From NCBI GenBank assembly GCA_947495975.1, contig CANMBE010000011.1, positions 1-64,000 on the forward strand: a stretch of DNA of 64,000 nt, read 5' to 3'. Below are positions 38,828 to 48,584 of the stretch, one piece after another. The notes beneath the pieces were generated by a model that was not told where the DNA came from, made no database searches, and saw nothing but the letters and a program-made list of their open reading frames with translations. This DNA is from Ignavibacteria bacterium (lineage in GTDB: Bacteria > Bacteroidota > Ignavibacteria > Kapaibacteriales > Kapaibacteriaceae). Both the position numbers and the translations under genes were made by a program. Each line of letters opens with the position of its first letter. The stretch's first letter is position 1.

Positions 38828-40971
38828 AGTCTCGTGCTTTCTCACCACTGTTTGTTCTGCGCTATGGGCCATGGGCCATCGGCGGAATAGCACTGATCAC
38901 AACTATTTTTGTACTTGTTGTGTTACGTGACGGACTTCCGACACTTGAGCAGCTTGAAAATCCGAGACAAGATTTAGCTACACAGGTCTATAGTTCTGAC
39001 GGCGTGTTGCTCGAACATTTTGCAACAACACGGCGCACGTATAGTCCATTTGATTCTATTCCTCGGCAGTTTATCTCGGCTCTTATCGCAACAGAAGACC
39101 GTGCATTCTACGACCATTGGGGTGTACATTCTTTGCGCGTTGTGAAAGCAGCTATTAAGAATGTCTTTGCCCTGCGTGCTAAGGAAGGGGCTTCTACAAT
39201 CACTCAGCAGTTGGCGCGCAATCTTTACTTCACGCAGGACCCAACGCTCTCTCGCAAGGTACGTGAAGCATGGACTGCATTGCAGATAGAGCGCACGTAT
39301 ACAAAGAATGAGATTTTAGAAATGTATACCAATGCTGTTTATTATGGCAGAGGCGCGTATGGAATTAGAGTTGCATCTCAGGTCTACTTCAATAAAGAGC
39401 CAATGCGTCTTACACTTGGAGAGTGCGCCTACTTGGTTGGCTTGTTTAAAGCGCCTGAGAGATATAGCAGTGATGACTCTCTTGGCATCTCTCGAAGAAA
39501 CTTGATTCTATCGATGATGCGCGATGAAGAATTCATTGATTCAGAACAATGGGCCAAAGCTTCATCTGAGCCACTCGCGAGACCATCGGCAACGTCTATC
39601 TTCCGCGGCATCGCGCCGCACTTTGTAGAAATGATCCGTCAGCGTTTGGGTCGCGATGGCGCATGGGCAGACAAACTCAAAGGACACGATCTCTACCGCG
39701 ATGGCCTTGTGATACACACAACGCTTGACTCTCGTGTTCAGCGATATGCGAATGATGCAGTTGACGAGCACCTTGCAGAATATCAACGCACGTTTGATGC
39801 CTCTTGGTCTTGGAAAATGAAAGGGGCTCTCCTATCATCAATGTTAGATCGAGCAATCTCAAAACGTGTTGACTATATCGCAGCACCACAGAATCAACGT
39901 GCTGGCGTCATTGCTCGGTACAAGAAGAACAGGCTGTTTGTAGATAGTGTAAAGCGCGAGGTAACGCTGATTCAAACGGGCTTGGTTGTGATTGACCCAC
40001 GCACTGGTGGGATACTGGCGCTTGTGGGTGCCTCTCCTATGAGTATGCGATTAAATCCAGCAGCACGATACTCGCTTAATCATGCAACGCAGATTCGACG
40101 TCAACCAGGATCTGCATTCAAGCCATTTGTCTATGCGAGTGCATTAGAACAGGGACTTACGCCGGAAACAAGTGTAGAGAGCGGACCTTTTAGCACCACA
40201 CTTGATGATGGTACTGTCTGGGCACCACGAGGGTCGAGCAAAAATGGCGGTGCAGTCTCATTGCGTACAGCATTGAAGTTCTCCACCAATAGTGTTGCCG
40301 CCAGACTCATCACTGAACATACTACGCCTGGCAATGTTGTTAACCTCTGTCAACGCCTTGGATTCACATCACCTCTAACTGCTGTGCCATCAATCGCCTT
40401 GGGCTCAGTGGAGGTTTCACCACTCGAGATGACCTCTGCGTACTCTGCATTTATAAACAATGGTGCGTTCATACCTCCGGCATACATCACCAAGATTGAA
40501 GACCGCATGGGGAATGTTTTGTATGAGGCGCAAGTACCCAATCAAGTTCACGATGCATTGAGTCCAACAGTTGCGTCAGACATGATTTCTATCATGCGCG
40601 GTGTTGTTGATGGTGGTACTGCATCGAGCATCCGAAAATATTTTAAGCTCGATGCGGCTGGAAAGACCGGCACTACAAATGATTTTGCAGATGCGTGGTT
40701 TGTTGGTGTTACGCCACAACTGGCGTGCGGCATTTGGGTTGGCTTTGATGATCGGCGTGTGCAATTCACAGGCGACTACGGCCAGGGAGGTCGTGCGGCT
40801 GCACCAGCCTGGGGCAGGCTTATGCAAAAGGTCTATAACGACCCAACTATACCGTGGAAGAGTACTTCGTTCGCTGTTGCTGCCGACTCAGCAGATACGG
40901 TAGGGATTGATGCAATCATCAATCCACCTGCTGAGGAAATTATTGATCAGGTGCAAGACACAACGAAATGA
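38824..40971 (+). CDS. mrcA: Bifunctional penicillin-binding protein 1A
   Basis: Peptidoglycan glycosyltransferase plus DD-transpeptidase anchored in the inner membrane. The 715 residues start with one transmembrane helix at 14-34. The GT51 domain has catalytic Glu91 in ATEDRAFYDHWG, then KEGASTITQQLARNL and the ILEMYTNAVYYGRGAYG block. The transpeptidase domain has SxxK at 430-433 (GSAFKPF), a SxN in FSTNSVAARL, and KTG at 614-616. The ATG overlaps the previous stop by 4 bases. An acidic C-terminal tail follows. Function certain, symbol nominal. Confidence 0.93.
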   Translation: MKSRAFSPLFVLRYGPWAIGGIALITTIFVLVVLRDGLPTLEQLENPRQDLATQVYSSDGVLLEHFATTRRTYSPFDSIPRQFISALIATEDRAFYDHWGVHSLRVVKAAIKNVFALRAKEGASTITQQLARNLYFTQDPTLSRKVREAWTALQIERTYTKNEILEMYTNAVYYGRGAYGIRVASQVYFNKEPMRLTLGECAYLVGLFKAPERYSSDDSLGISRRNLILSMMRDEEFIDSEQWAKASSEPLARPSATSIFRGIAPHFVEMIRQRLGRDGAWADKLKGHDLYRDGLVIHTTLDSRVQRYANDAVDEHLAEYQRTFDASWSWKMKGALLSSMLDRAISKRVDYIAAPQNQRAGVIARYKKNRLFVDSVKREVTLIQTGLVVIDPRTGGILALVGASPMSMRLNPAARYSLNHATQIRRQPGSAFKPFVYASALEQGLTPETSVESGPFSTTLDDGTVWAPRGSSKNGGAVSLRTALKFSTNSVAARLITEHTTPGNVVNLCQRLGFTSPLTAVPSIALGSVEVSPLEMTSAYSAFINNGAFIPPAYITKIEDRMGNVLYEAQVPNQVHDALSPTVASDMISIMRGVVDGGTASSIRKYFKLDAAGKTGTTNDFADAWFVGVTPQLACGIWVGFDDRRVQFTGDYGQGGRAAAPAWGRLMQKVYNDPTIPWKSTSFAVAADSADTVGIDAIINPPAEEIIDQVQDTTK

Positions 40972-41630
40972 GCATTCACTCAATACAGTGGTCCTTCTCT
41001 GACGGAACTGCCATTCCAATTGGCACGATGTATTGTATTGGCCGTAACTATGCAGCGCATGCTCGCGAAATGGGCGCAGAGGTTGCCGATGATCCTATTG
41101 TTTTTTTGAAGCCCCCTGCAGCCTATCGCAACAATGGAAGTGTTATTGAACTACCCCGTTGGACAAATGACGTGCACCATGAAGTTGAACTCGTTGTTGT
41201 GATTGGAGCTGACTGCGTGGATGTGCATGAGAACGATGCATGGAATTATGTTGCGGGCATTGGCGTTGGATTAGATCTCACTGCACGCGATGTGCAAACA
41301 GCAGCAAGGAAGAACGGCCACCCGTGGGCTGTGGCAAAAGCCTGGAGAGGCTCAGCGCCTGTTAGCGCAATTGTGCCTGCGAATGAATGTGGACGTGGTC
41401 CATGGGATCTCAGGTGCGATGTGAACGGCACACAACGTCAGTACAGTTCAACAGATAAGATGGAGCGCAGCGTGGAGCAGCTCATCTCGTATTTGTCTGG
41501 CGTCTTTACACTGCAGCGTGGTGATTGTATTTTTACAGGAACACCTGAGGGAGTTGGGGTTATCGTTGTTGGCGATTATGTGCGTGCCTCACTTTCAACA
41601 TTAACGACACTAGAGGTGAATATCGTATGA
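40968..41630 (+). CDS. Fumarylacetoacetate hydrolase-family protein
   Basis: The 220 residues match the FAH catalytic domain of small family members (acylpyruvate hydrolases, oxaloacetate decarboxylase-type). Signatures: MYCIGRNYAAHAREMG near 18, FLKPPAAY, the metal-binding His-His-Glu-x-Glu segment (VHHEVELVVVIG) near 68, DLTARDVQ, and FTGTPEGVGVI near the end. It overlaps both neighbours by 4 bases. The exact substrate is unknown. Its position four genes before kmo could reflect aromatic amino-acid breakdown, but is more simply part of a mixed operon. Confidence 0.85.
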   Translation: MSIHSIQWSFSDGTAIPIGTMYCIGRNYAAHAREMGAEVADDPIVFLKPPAAYRNNGSVIELPRWTNDVHHEVELVVVIGADCVDVHENDAWNYVAGIGVGLDLTARDVQTAARKNGHPWAVAKAWRGSAPVSAIVPANECGRGPWDLRCDVNGTQRQYSSTDKMERSVEQLISYLSGVFTLQRGDCIFTGTPEGVGVIVVGDYVRASLSTLTTLEVNIV

Positions 41631-43045
41631 ACATACTACGCATCATGAGCATCGCAATTACTGCCTCATTATTCGTTGCTGGTTGTGGAAGTTATACACG
41701 AACAGAACGAGACATTTATACGATCACTAATACCGACACTGTCATAACTGAGAGAGCGCAGAATCAACCTGGTGATCGCGACAACGGGATCATCTATCCG
41801 TCTACCCGTTCAATCACGATGGCGAGATCCGTGCATCAGCGAGACATCATTGTTGATCGGCATTATCCCGCGTTTATTCGAATGGGGCTCTTTGAAGGAA
41901 TCGGTCTAATCGGTTCGCCTATTAATGGAGCAAAGAGCACGTACACGGGTCTCTTTGGAATGTTTTATGATCTCGATCAATTGTTATTCAATAGGAAGCA
42001 GGATACTTCACAGTCGTCACTCTTTAGTGGCTGCATTTATCGTGCAGGTATTGCAGAATGGAAACTCAATTGGTTCGATAACGATCCTGGTTGGTCTTGG
42101 GGAGTTACTACAGCAGAGTTTATTCGTCCAGACGCTGATAATTCGCACGCACTCATTGGAGCGGGCGTGTTAACGATTAACAAACGTTTCTACTTTCGTA
42201 GTCTCATCCCCTACCTAACAATACGTCCGTCTTTGTCGCTCTCGGCTTTGCCTTCACAGTACATCAACGCAAGCGTGTCTGCAGAGGTTGGCAGTATTGG
42301 TGGCGTTAACGTGCGAGCATACCTTGGCTATGCCTTTGGTGCAAATGTCATCAGATCACCAGTGCAGTTCGTTAGCTTCCCCTACTTTGGTATTGGAGCC
42401 TCGGTTCTTGATTTTCTCAACCGAGAAGAAGAGCTAGATGTAGAATGGAAATACCACGAGCATTCCGCATGGGAAATTGGTTTTCTAGAATTTGTGCTTG
42501 TTGGAAGCAGCGCCGAGTTGTCAGTATTTGCTCCTGAGAAAGTAGGTAGCAAAATACCGGTAATGAAGGGCGGAACAGCGCGTGTGGGATTTGCTTCTAT
42601 CGCTTTACCAGTTCTCGACAACAGACTCTCTTTGGGTACATCGCTTATCAATATTGTAGCACTTGGTGCCTACGAATATGGACTCGGTGTGTTTCCGCTA
42701 CGATTAGCCTATCACTGGAATCCTTTTCGCACAACGCTTGTTGTTGAGCCGTTTATCGAATACAATTTTGCTCCATCTTCTTTCGCACATCTTGGAGTGC
42801 GTTGCGCAATTCCTGTAGGTAATCAGATGTCTGTACAGCTCGTTGCTGGGTGGGCCAACGGAAGTACAGGAGCTGGAATAGCGATTCCTGGGCTGCCGGA
42901 ATTGGGAACACGTATTGACAACAATACTGCTCTCAATACCTCACCCAATTTTAGCACATTCTATGTAGGTATTGGCGCAAGCTTCTTGGACAGGTTGTTT
43001 GGTCGCGGAGACCTACGATATGGCAAGGGATATCCACATGAATAG
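41627..43045 (+). CDS. Lipoprotein, function unknown
   Basis: The 472 residues have a lipoprotein signal (MNILRIMSIAITASLFVAGC, lipobox VAGC at Cys20). The rest looks like outer-membrane beta-strands: alternating stretches such as RAYLGYAFGANV, FPLRLAYHWNPFRTTLVVEP and a final YVGIGASFLDRLFG. A lipidated barrel-like or barrel-associated protein is plausible. The ATG overlaps the FAH-family stop by 4 bases, and its end overlaps the next lipoprotein start by 8 bases. No family recognised. Confidence 0.65.
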   Translation: MNILRIMSIAITASLFVAGCGSYTRTERDIYTITNTDTVITERAQNQPGDRDNGIIYPSTRSITMARSVHQRDIIVDRHYPAFIRMGLFEGIGLIGSPINGAKSTYTGLFGMFYDLDQLLFNRKQDTSQSSLFSGCIYRAGIAEWKLNWFDNDPGWSWGVTTAEFIRPDADNSHALIGAGVLTINKRFYFRSLIPYLTIRPSLSLSALPSQYINASVSAEVGSIGGVNVRAYLGYAFGANVIRSPVQFVSFPYFGIGASVLDFLNREEELDVEWKYHEHSAWEIGFLEFVLVGSSAELSVFAPEKVGSKIPVMKGGTARVGFASIALPVLDNRLSLGTSLINIVALGAYEYGLGVFPLRLAYHWNPFRTTLVVEPFIEYNFAPSSFAHLGVRCAIPVGNQMSVQLVAGWANGSTGAGIAIPGLPELGTRIDNNTALNTSPNFSTFYVGIGASFLDRLFGRGDLRYGKGYPHE

Positions 43046-43607
43046 GGTACTCATAATAGTGCTCATTGGACTATGCGCAACATCGTGCTCGTACTTTGAA
43101 TTCACGATGAAAGGATACACAGGGTGGCCTATCGAAACAAGAATCTTGTACGACAGGCACAGTGTATCTCGTCCGGCACAGAATGCGCTACAGCTTAAAG
43201 GTGAAGCGAGAATTGCAATGCGTTGTGAGCGGATAACAGACGGGGTATTTTCATCGGAGATCAATCTACAACCAGGCACCACACTTCGACTGCAAACACG
43301 CACTACTCCATACGATGACTCTATTGCAACGAAGCGAGGAATTATTATCGATGTAACGGATGGACAAACATCAGTTACTGTTGACGGAAAGACAACAATC
43401 TCCAATACGCCACTTCCAATAAACGCTCCATTTGTTGTTGAGCTCTATACCGACGGGCAATGGACTTGTGTTTATGTTGCATGCGTTGATGTAGGAAGGT
43501 ATGAATCTGCTACGCCTTCTACTCAGTGGATCATTGCTTCGCTTCCATCAGGTGGCACAGCACTCCTTGCAGATCCTTCCATTGAACCACTGTATTCTTC
43601 TAACTGA
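43038..43607 (+). CDS. Small lipoprotein, function unknown
   Basis: 189 residues with a lipoprotein signal MNRVLIIVLIGLCATSC (Cys17). The start at 43038 is supported by aaggga ten bases before it and by the signal; the longer frame from 42972 lies within the preceding gene. The mature part is mostly predicted beta-strand, with DSIATKRGIIIDVTDGQTSVTV. It follows and overlaps another lipoprotein, so the two may work together. No family recognised. Confidence 0.65.
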   Translation: MNRVLIIVLIGLCATSCSYFEFTMKGYTGWPIETRILYDRHSVSRPAQNALQLKGEARIAMRCERITDGVFSSEINLQPGTTLRLQTRTTPYDDSIATKRGIIIDVTDGQTSVTVDGKTTISNTPLPINAPFVVELYTDGQWTCVYVACVDVGRYESATPSTQWIIASLPSGGTALLADPSIEPLYSSN

Positions 43608-43616
43608 TAGCATCCT

Positions 43617-44993
43617 ATGACTGATCGTGTTACAATTGTTGGTGGCGGGCTGGTTGGCGCGCTCCTTGGTGTAGTTCTCGCTAAGCGTGGAGCTAGTGTT
43701 CGCATTTATGAACGGCGTTCCGATATGCGCAAAGCAGAAGTTGCAGCGGGTAGATCAATAAATCTTGCAATGTCTGATCGTGGCTTGCGCGCGTTGGAAG
43801 TAGCTGGGATTGCCCACGACATTCGTGCAATTTCAATACCAATGCACGGCCGTGTGATGCATGACGTACATGGCAATCAAACCTATCAGCCGTATGGCTT
43901 GCAGGGTCAGTTCATCAATAGCGTATCTCGTGCAGAACTCAACAAGACTCTTCTTACCGTTGCTGAGCGTCATGGAGTAGAGATCATTTTTGACGCACGG
44001 TGCTTGAACATTGACCTTGAAAGTGCATCGGCTACATTTCTCCTGCATACTGGAGAAAGCATCACGTGCCATGGCGACGTTCTATTCGGCGCAGATGGTG
44101 CATTCAGTGCGGTGCGCTCTAGAATGCAAATCACAGATAAGTTCGATTACTCGCAGACTTATCTAGAACATGGGTACAAAGAACTCCATATTCCAGCCGG
44201 AGATTTGGGTGCGTTTCAACTTGAGCAGCATGCGCTGCACATTTGGCCACGTCATAGTTTCATGATGATTGCTCTACCAAACCTTGATGGTAGTTTCACT
44301 CTTACGCTCTTCTTTGCACACAAGGGCGCAACGTCTTTTGACGCGATTCAAACAAAGGAAGAAGTTGAGCAGTTTTTCGCTGAGCAGTTTCCCGATGCCG
44401 TCCCCCTCATGCCCACACTTGTTGAAGACTTCCTTGCTAATCCTGAATCGTCACTTGTAACTGTGCGCTGTTCACCCTGGGTAATGAGCGATAGGGTTGC
44501 GCTCATTGGTGATGCAGCACATGCCATTGTGCCGTTCTATGGTCAGGGAATGAACTGTGGCTTTGAAGACTGCAGGGTCTTAATGGAGTGCCTCGATCAC
44601 ACAAATGAAGATTGGCCATCAGCTCTTCAATTGTATCAACGTATGCGAAAGCCCGCTGGTGATGCAATTGCCGACCTAGCACTTGCAAACTTCATTGAGA
44701 TGCGAGACAAGGTTGCGGACCCTCGTTTTCTATGGAGAAAGAAAATCGAGTCGTGGCTCTTTTCAGCATATCCCACAAAGTTCATTCCACTCTACACACT
44801 CGTTACATTCTCTGATGATGTGCCATATAACGAGGCAAAGAGAATTGGGCTGGCTCAAGACATGTTGATGGAACAACTTATGGACATAGGATCCGTTATT
44901 GAGGACTGGACGTCAGATGAGGCCAAAGAGGCTATGAACAGCATCATGAGCGCACTACCCGACATAATCATTGACTCTGGATTTCCCGACTAA
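43617..44993 (+). CDS. kmo: Kynurenine 3-monooxygenase
   Basis: FAD- and NADPH-dependent hydroxylation of L-kynurenine to 3-hydroxykynurenine in tryptophan breakdown or quinolinate (NAD) synthesis. The 458 residues match the family length. Motifs: VTIVGGGLVGALLGVVLAKR at the N-terminus, RSINLAMSDRGLRALE near 42-57, the GADGAFSAVRSRM (DG) motif near 158, and IGDAAHAIVPFYGQGMNCGFEDC near 295-320. Its hydrophobic C-terminal region is typical. It is the last gene of the plus-strand run and overlaps the convergent T9SS gene stop by 4 bases. No kynureninase or 3-HAO gene is in the window. Confidence 0.93.
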   Translation: MTDRVTIVGGGLVGALLGVVLAKRGASVRIYERRSDMRKAEVAAGRSINLAMSDRGLRALEVAGIAHDIRAISIPMHGRVMHDVHGNQTYQPYGLQGQFINSVSRAELNKTLLTVAERHGVEIIFDARCLNIDLESASATFLLHTGESITCHGDVLFGADGAFSAVRSRMQITDKFDYSQTYLEHGYKELHIPAGDLGAFQLEQHALHIWPRHSFMMIALPNLDGSFTLTLFFAHKGATSFDAIQTKEEVEQFFAEQFPDAVPLMPTLVEDFLANPESSLVTVRCSPWVMSDRVALIGDAAHAIVPFYGQGMNCGFEDCRVLMECLDHTNEDWPSALQLYQRMRKPAGDAIADLALANFIEMRDKVADPRFLWRKKIESWLFSAYPTKFIPLYTLVTFSDDVPYNEAKRIGLAQDMLMEQLMDIGSVIEDWTSDEAKEAMNSIMSALPDIIIDSGFPD

Positions 44994-47599
44994 CGTGTAA
45001 CAACAAACGGCACGGACTCTGTACCGATTGGAGAAACTAACCGTGCGATGTACATCCCCTGCTCCCAAGACGATGCGGGAACACGAAGAGTAAACGGATG
45101 ACTTGTGGCCGCTTGGCTAACGAATTCAACATGAGACATCAACTCTCTACCCTGTACGTCTGTTACAGTAAATGTGTAGGTGCCCTTTGCATGAAGTGTG
45201 GTGGAAAGCGTAAGATCACTTTGCACTGGATTTGGTCCAACGATAAGGGGCGAACCAGTGAGTACACGAATAAGTCTGCCATCTGAAAGGCAAACACCAT
45301 CTACAGTAAGACTACCATCATCAATAGTCAGTATCGGAATCTGATTTATGCGCACCAACTCTACATTGACAATGTCGAGTGGTGTACTTTTCGTATTTGA
45401 AAGTAGCACCGTACCAACAACCTTTGTTACTACGGATGTTAGCGCCTGTATATCGAGCGAATCTATTTCTATAATAATGGTGCGAACATTCAGGAGCTTA
45501 TCAATGACATCACCAACGATAACACCACGCGTAACTCCAGTTGGCGCAAACGCATTAGAATTCACAGCTACATGCAGACGTAGGCGAGTATTTGGCAGAT
45601 AAACAGTATCTGGGAGTAGTGTAGCACTGATTGGTATGGATACATTGGACGCGCCCATCTGCGCTGTAGTATCTGGCATTGATACATGCAGGAGCACTTT
45701 GTTCACCTTTGCTTTGAGACGAACTTCACCTGTAGTTGCACAAGGGGCAACAACGTCAACAATGATCGACTCCGAATAGTCGCGCGGTTCATTTGCAATG
45801 AATTCAATTTCCACGTCTAACGTACCGAACGGGATAATCGTCGCAGGAAAGATTGATGAGTCTGCAATAGCGAATCCAGGAGAACTGGATACATTCCGAA
45901 CGACAATCGTGTCATCGTCTAAGCTGCGTATTGTGAGAGTCCGTCTATACGTGCGCATAAAATCAACAGCACCAAATTCCAAGAGCGGTGGGATGTCTAT
46001 GCGCGTAGGGTCAATGGCAACCACCATACCCCCTGCCGTTTGTCTGCATCCTGAACTGTCCGTTGCTACAACGCTATACGTGCCTGGGTCTCCTACTCTG
46101 ATTGATCGCTCTGTCTGGCCATTACTCCAGAGATAGAGCATAAAGCCATCAGATGCTGTGAGCGTAACGCTATCGCCCTGGCACACATCACCGCCACCAC
46201 TTGCAGCGAGCGTCTTATGAAAAGGTGTCTTCCAGATAAATCCTTGCATGATGCGACCAGGTTGCCCAGCCGTTGCACCCCATGGACTATCACGAACATC
46301 ATCTGCTGTCTCTGAGGAAATATGTACTCCCGGTACACCGCCATCAATGATGCCCGTAATAGATGGGGCTACATTCGTTGCAATGATTGCGCCCCCACCG
46401 CCACCGCCACCTGGGCCATTAGCCTGATAACGAGCACCAATAACTCCTCCGTTGCCACCGCGCACATCAACAAGAAGCGGTCCATTAGCAATCAAAACAT
46501 CTAACAATACCGAGCCTCCTGCACCACCACCGCCAGCACCGTCTCCTGGTTGTTGTGGGAATCCGTTCTTCCATGCTACAGTGTCGCGAACAGACAGACC
46601 ACTTGCAATGATGTTCCCGCCATTACTCGTGATTGAATTTGCCTGTATAATCACAATCCCACCACCAGCTGCGCCAGGAGTACCCTGAAGATTATTCTGA
46701 TGACCGCCACCGCCGCCACCGCCGAGATATAGTCGTTGTTTTAGGAGGAGTGAATCAACGGCTTGGCCCGGATACCCCCCTTGAAGTTTATATACGCTGC
46801 AGAGTGAATTGGCATCTCCGCCATGGCCGCCCATTCCTGCGCTGCTTCCACCGGCACCTCCGGCATTTCCACCATTTCCGCCACCACCGCCGGTGGCAAA
46901 TGGACCTCTGCTTGAAAGTGCAATCGTTGATGCCACTGTTGCAATTCCATCACCCTTTTCGCCACCGTCACCATAAATGTAATAGGAGCCCCATTTTGTG
47001 GCAGAGCACACACCTATTGGTAAAGACGCCGCGCCACCTCGAAAACCCATTCCGGATACATCAATGTTTGATGTCAGACGAAGGTTGCCATCCACGCGAA
47101 GTACAACAACACCACCGATAGTGCCATTCCAAGGCCTCGTTGTAACTGTGCCCACGATGTTGGCATCTACGTAGCGCGCTACGCTCGCGAGTTGTATGCT
47201 GCCCTTTGCATCATACGGATGAACCCACGTGGTTGTGAAGGTAATCCTATCGTTTGCAATAGAACCGATGGTGAGAAATTCAACACAGCCCGCTCCGTTC
47301 ATGTCTCGAATGGTGCCATACGTTGAATCATCGGTCTCCGTGATTCGTGCGCCCTTCATCTGAATCATCAGAACTTCGTCGCCAACGCTAAACTGCGTTA
47401 GTCCACGGACGCGAACTGTACTATCACAGGGAAAAATTTCAACGATACCTTCGTGCCGGTTGATTATGCCTGAAATTGGCGTTTCAGCAGCGGGTGCCTG
47501 TGGTTGTGCCACGCCCACAATTGAGGCGATAAACAATAGTCCAACGATATGGTGCCAGATTGGTGCCACTCTCTTACGTGTAATCGTTCCAACTTCCAT
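44990..47599 (-). CDS. Gly-rich T9SS-exported protein
   Basis: About 869 residues. After a signal region (hydrophobic IVGLLFIASIVGVAQPQ) there is an adhesin-like beta-rich part (about 45-170). A Gly-rich segment with several (G)n runs follows, such as TGGGGGNGGNAGGAGGSS and LGGGGGGGHQNN (~235-420). Next are a short region with CQGDSVTLTASDGFMLYLWSNG (PKD/Ig-like), anchor-D-like strands (~540-640) and a cohesin-like stretch. The C-terminus GPNPVQSDLTLSTTL..WEQGMYIARLVS is a T9SS sorting domain. The start is uncertain: ATG at 47599 or 47611. Probably a surface structural protein; function unknown. Confidence 0.7.
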   Translation of the reverse strand: MEVGTITRKRVAPIWHHIVGLLFIASIVGVAQPQAPAAETPISGIINRHEGIVEIFPCDSTVRVRGLTQFSVGDEVLMIQMKGARITETDDSTYGTIRDMNGAGCVEFLTIGSIANDRITFTTTWVHPYDAKGSIQLASVARYVDANIVGTVTTRPWNGTIGGVVVLRVDGNLRLTSNIDVSGMGFRGGAASLPIGVCSATKWGSYYIYGDGGEKGDGIATVASTIALSSRGPFATGGGGGNGGNAGGAGGSSAGMGGHGGDANSLCSVYKLQGGYPGQAVDSLLLKQRLYLGGGGGGGHQNNLQGTPGAAGGGIVIIQANSITSNGGNIIASGLSVRDTVAWKNGFPQQPGDGAGGGGAGGSVLLDVLIANGPLLVDVRGGNGGVIGARYQANGPGGGGGGGAIIATNVAPSITGIIDGGVPGVHISSETADDVRDSPWGATAGQPGRIMQGFIWKTPFHKTLAASGGGDVCQGDSVTLTASDGFMLYLWSNGQTERSIRVGDPGTYSVVATDSSGCRQTAGGMVVAIDPTRIDIPPLLEFGAVDFMRTYRRTLTIRSLDDDTIVVRNVSSSPGFAIADSSIFPATIIPFGTLDVEIEFIANEPRDYSESIIVDVVAPCATTGEVRLKAKVNKVLLHVSMPDTTAQMGASNVSIPISATLLPDTVYLPNTRLRLHVAVNSNAFAPTGVTRGVIVGDVIDKLLNVRTIIIEIDSLDIQALTSVVTKVVGTVLLSNTKSTPLDIVNVELVRINQIPILTIDDGSLTVDGVCLSDGRLIRVLTGSPLIVGPNPVQSDLTLSTTLHAKGTYTFTVTDVQGRELMSHVEFVSQAATSHPFTLRVPASSWEQGMYIARLVSPIGTESVPFVVTR

Positions 47600-47635
47600 G
47601 CCAATTTTCACAACTTTTCCCCATCTTTACGCACC

Positions 47636-48574
47636 ATGAAGCCTATTTTTCCCCAAGCTCTCCCCAAAAAAGCAACCATTGGGATCATTTCTCCTTCTTC
47701 TCCGCAACGCGATAAGGCGAGACTAGATAAGGGGATACGCTACCTCGAAGGTCTCGGATACACCGTTAAACTTGGTACTCATGCTCGATCAAGCCACGCT
47801 GGATATCTCGCTGGCACAGATCAAGAACGATTGGCCGACCTGCATAACATGTTTCGTGATCCACAGGTAGACGCAATCTTTTGTTCAAGGGGGGGATATG
47901 GTTCTGCACGAATCCTGCCCAATCTTAACGTCAATCTCATTAAGAAACACTGTAAAATTTTCGTAGGATTCAGTGACATAAGCGCGCTTCAACTCTCTTT
48001 ATGGAATTCCTGTGGTCTTGTGACATTCAGTGGTGCAATGCCCAGCGTTGATATGGCAGATGGATTTGATCCTGCATCAGAGGAACAATTTTGGCGAGTA
48101 CTTACATCTCGTAAGCCGATGGGCGCTTTGAAACAATCAATGCCGCTACAGACCATACAACGTGGTGATGCAGAAGGAAGAATTCTTGGGGGCAATCTTA
48201 GCGTAGTGTGCTCCATGCTTGGCACACCGTACATGCCTTCACTTCGCAAATGTATTCTTGCACTCGAAGATGTTGGTGAAGAATCGTATCGCATAGATCG
48301 AATGCTCACCCAACTATCATACGCAACTGCGAGCGCACGTGCATCAGCAGTTGTGTATGGGTTCTGGTCTCAAGACGGGCGTCCACGGGGCTCAACAGCT
48401 CATCGCGATGTTCACGAAGTGATGGCTGAAAAACTTGATCTTACTAGCGGACCAATAATGTCTCATCTCATGTATGGTCATGAGCCTACAAAACTTACCC
48501 TGCCATTCGGTGTGCTCGCGCGAGTATCAACACGCACGAAGAGACTGTCCTTGTTGGAGCCTGCTGTTCAATAA
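47636..48574 (+). CDS. ldcA: LD-carboxypeptidase (S66 family)
   Basis: Cytoplasmic muropeptide-recycling enzyme that removes the terminal D-Ala from murein tetrapeptides. The 312 residues start at the ATG at 47636 (MKPIFPQALPKK), chosen over 47549, whose extension has no homology and overlaps the divergent gene. Family blocks: ATIGIISPSSP, SRGGYGSARILP near 84-95, the nucleophile Ser113 in VGFSDIS, ILALEDVGEESYRIDRML with the Glu, and MYGHEPTKLTLPFG with the His. There is no Shine-Dalgarno, common in this phylum. Single gene between convergent neighbours. Confidence 0.9.
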   Translation: MKPIFPQALPKKATIGIISPSSPQRDKARLDKGIRYLEGLGYTVKLGTHARSSHAGYLAGTDQERLADLHNMFRDPQVDAIFCSRGGYGSARILPNLNVNLIKKHCKIFVGFSDISALQLSLWNSCGLVTFSGAMPSVDMADGFDPASEEQFWRVLTSRKPMGALKQSMPLQTIQRGDAEGRILGGNLSVVCSMLGTPYMPSLRKCILALEDVGEESYRIDRMLTQLSYATASARASAVVYGFWSQDGRPRGSTAHRDVHEVMAEKLDLTSGPIMSHLMYGHEPTKLTLPFGVLARVSTRTKRLSLLEPAVQ

Positions 48575-48584
48575 GTATGCGGCG

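Noticed and set aside
46750-47121. His/Arg-rich plus-strand frame
   Set aside because: It is the shadow of Gly-rich codons (gcc/ccg repeats) in the T9SS protein.
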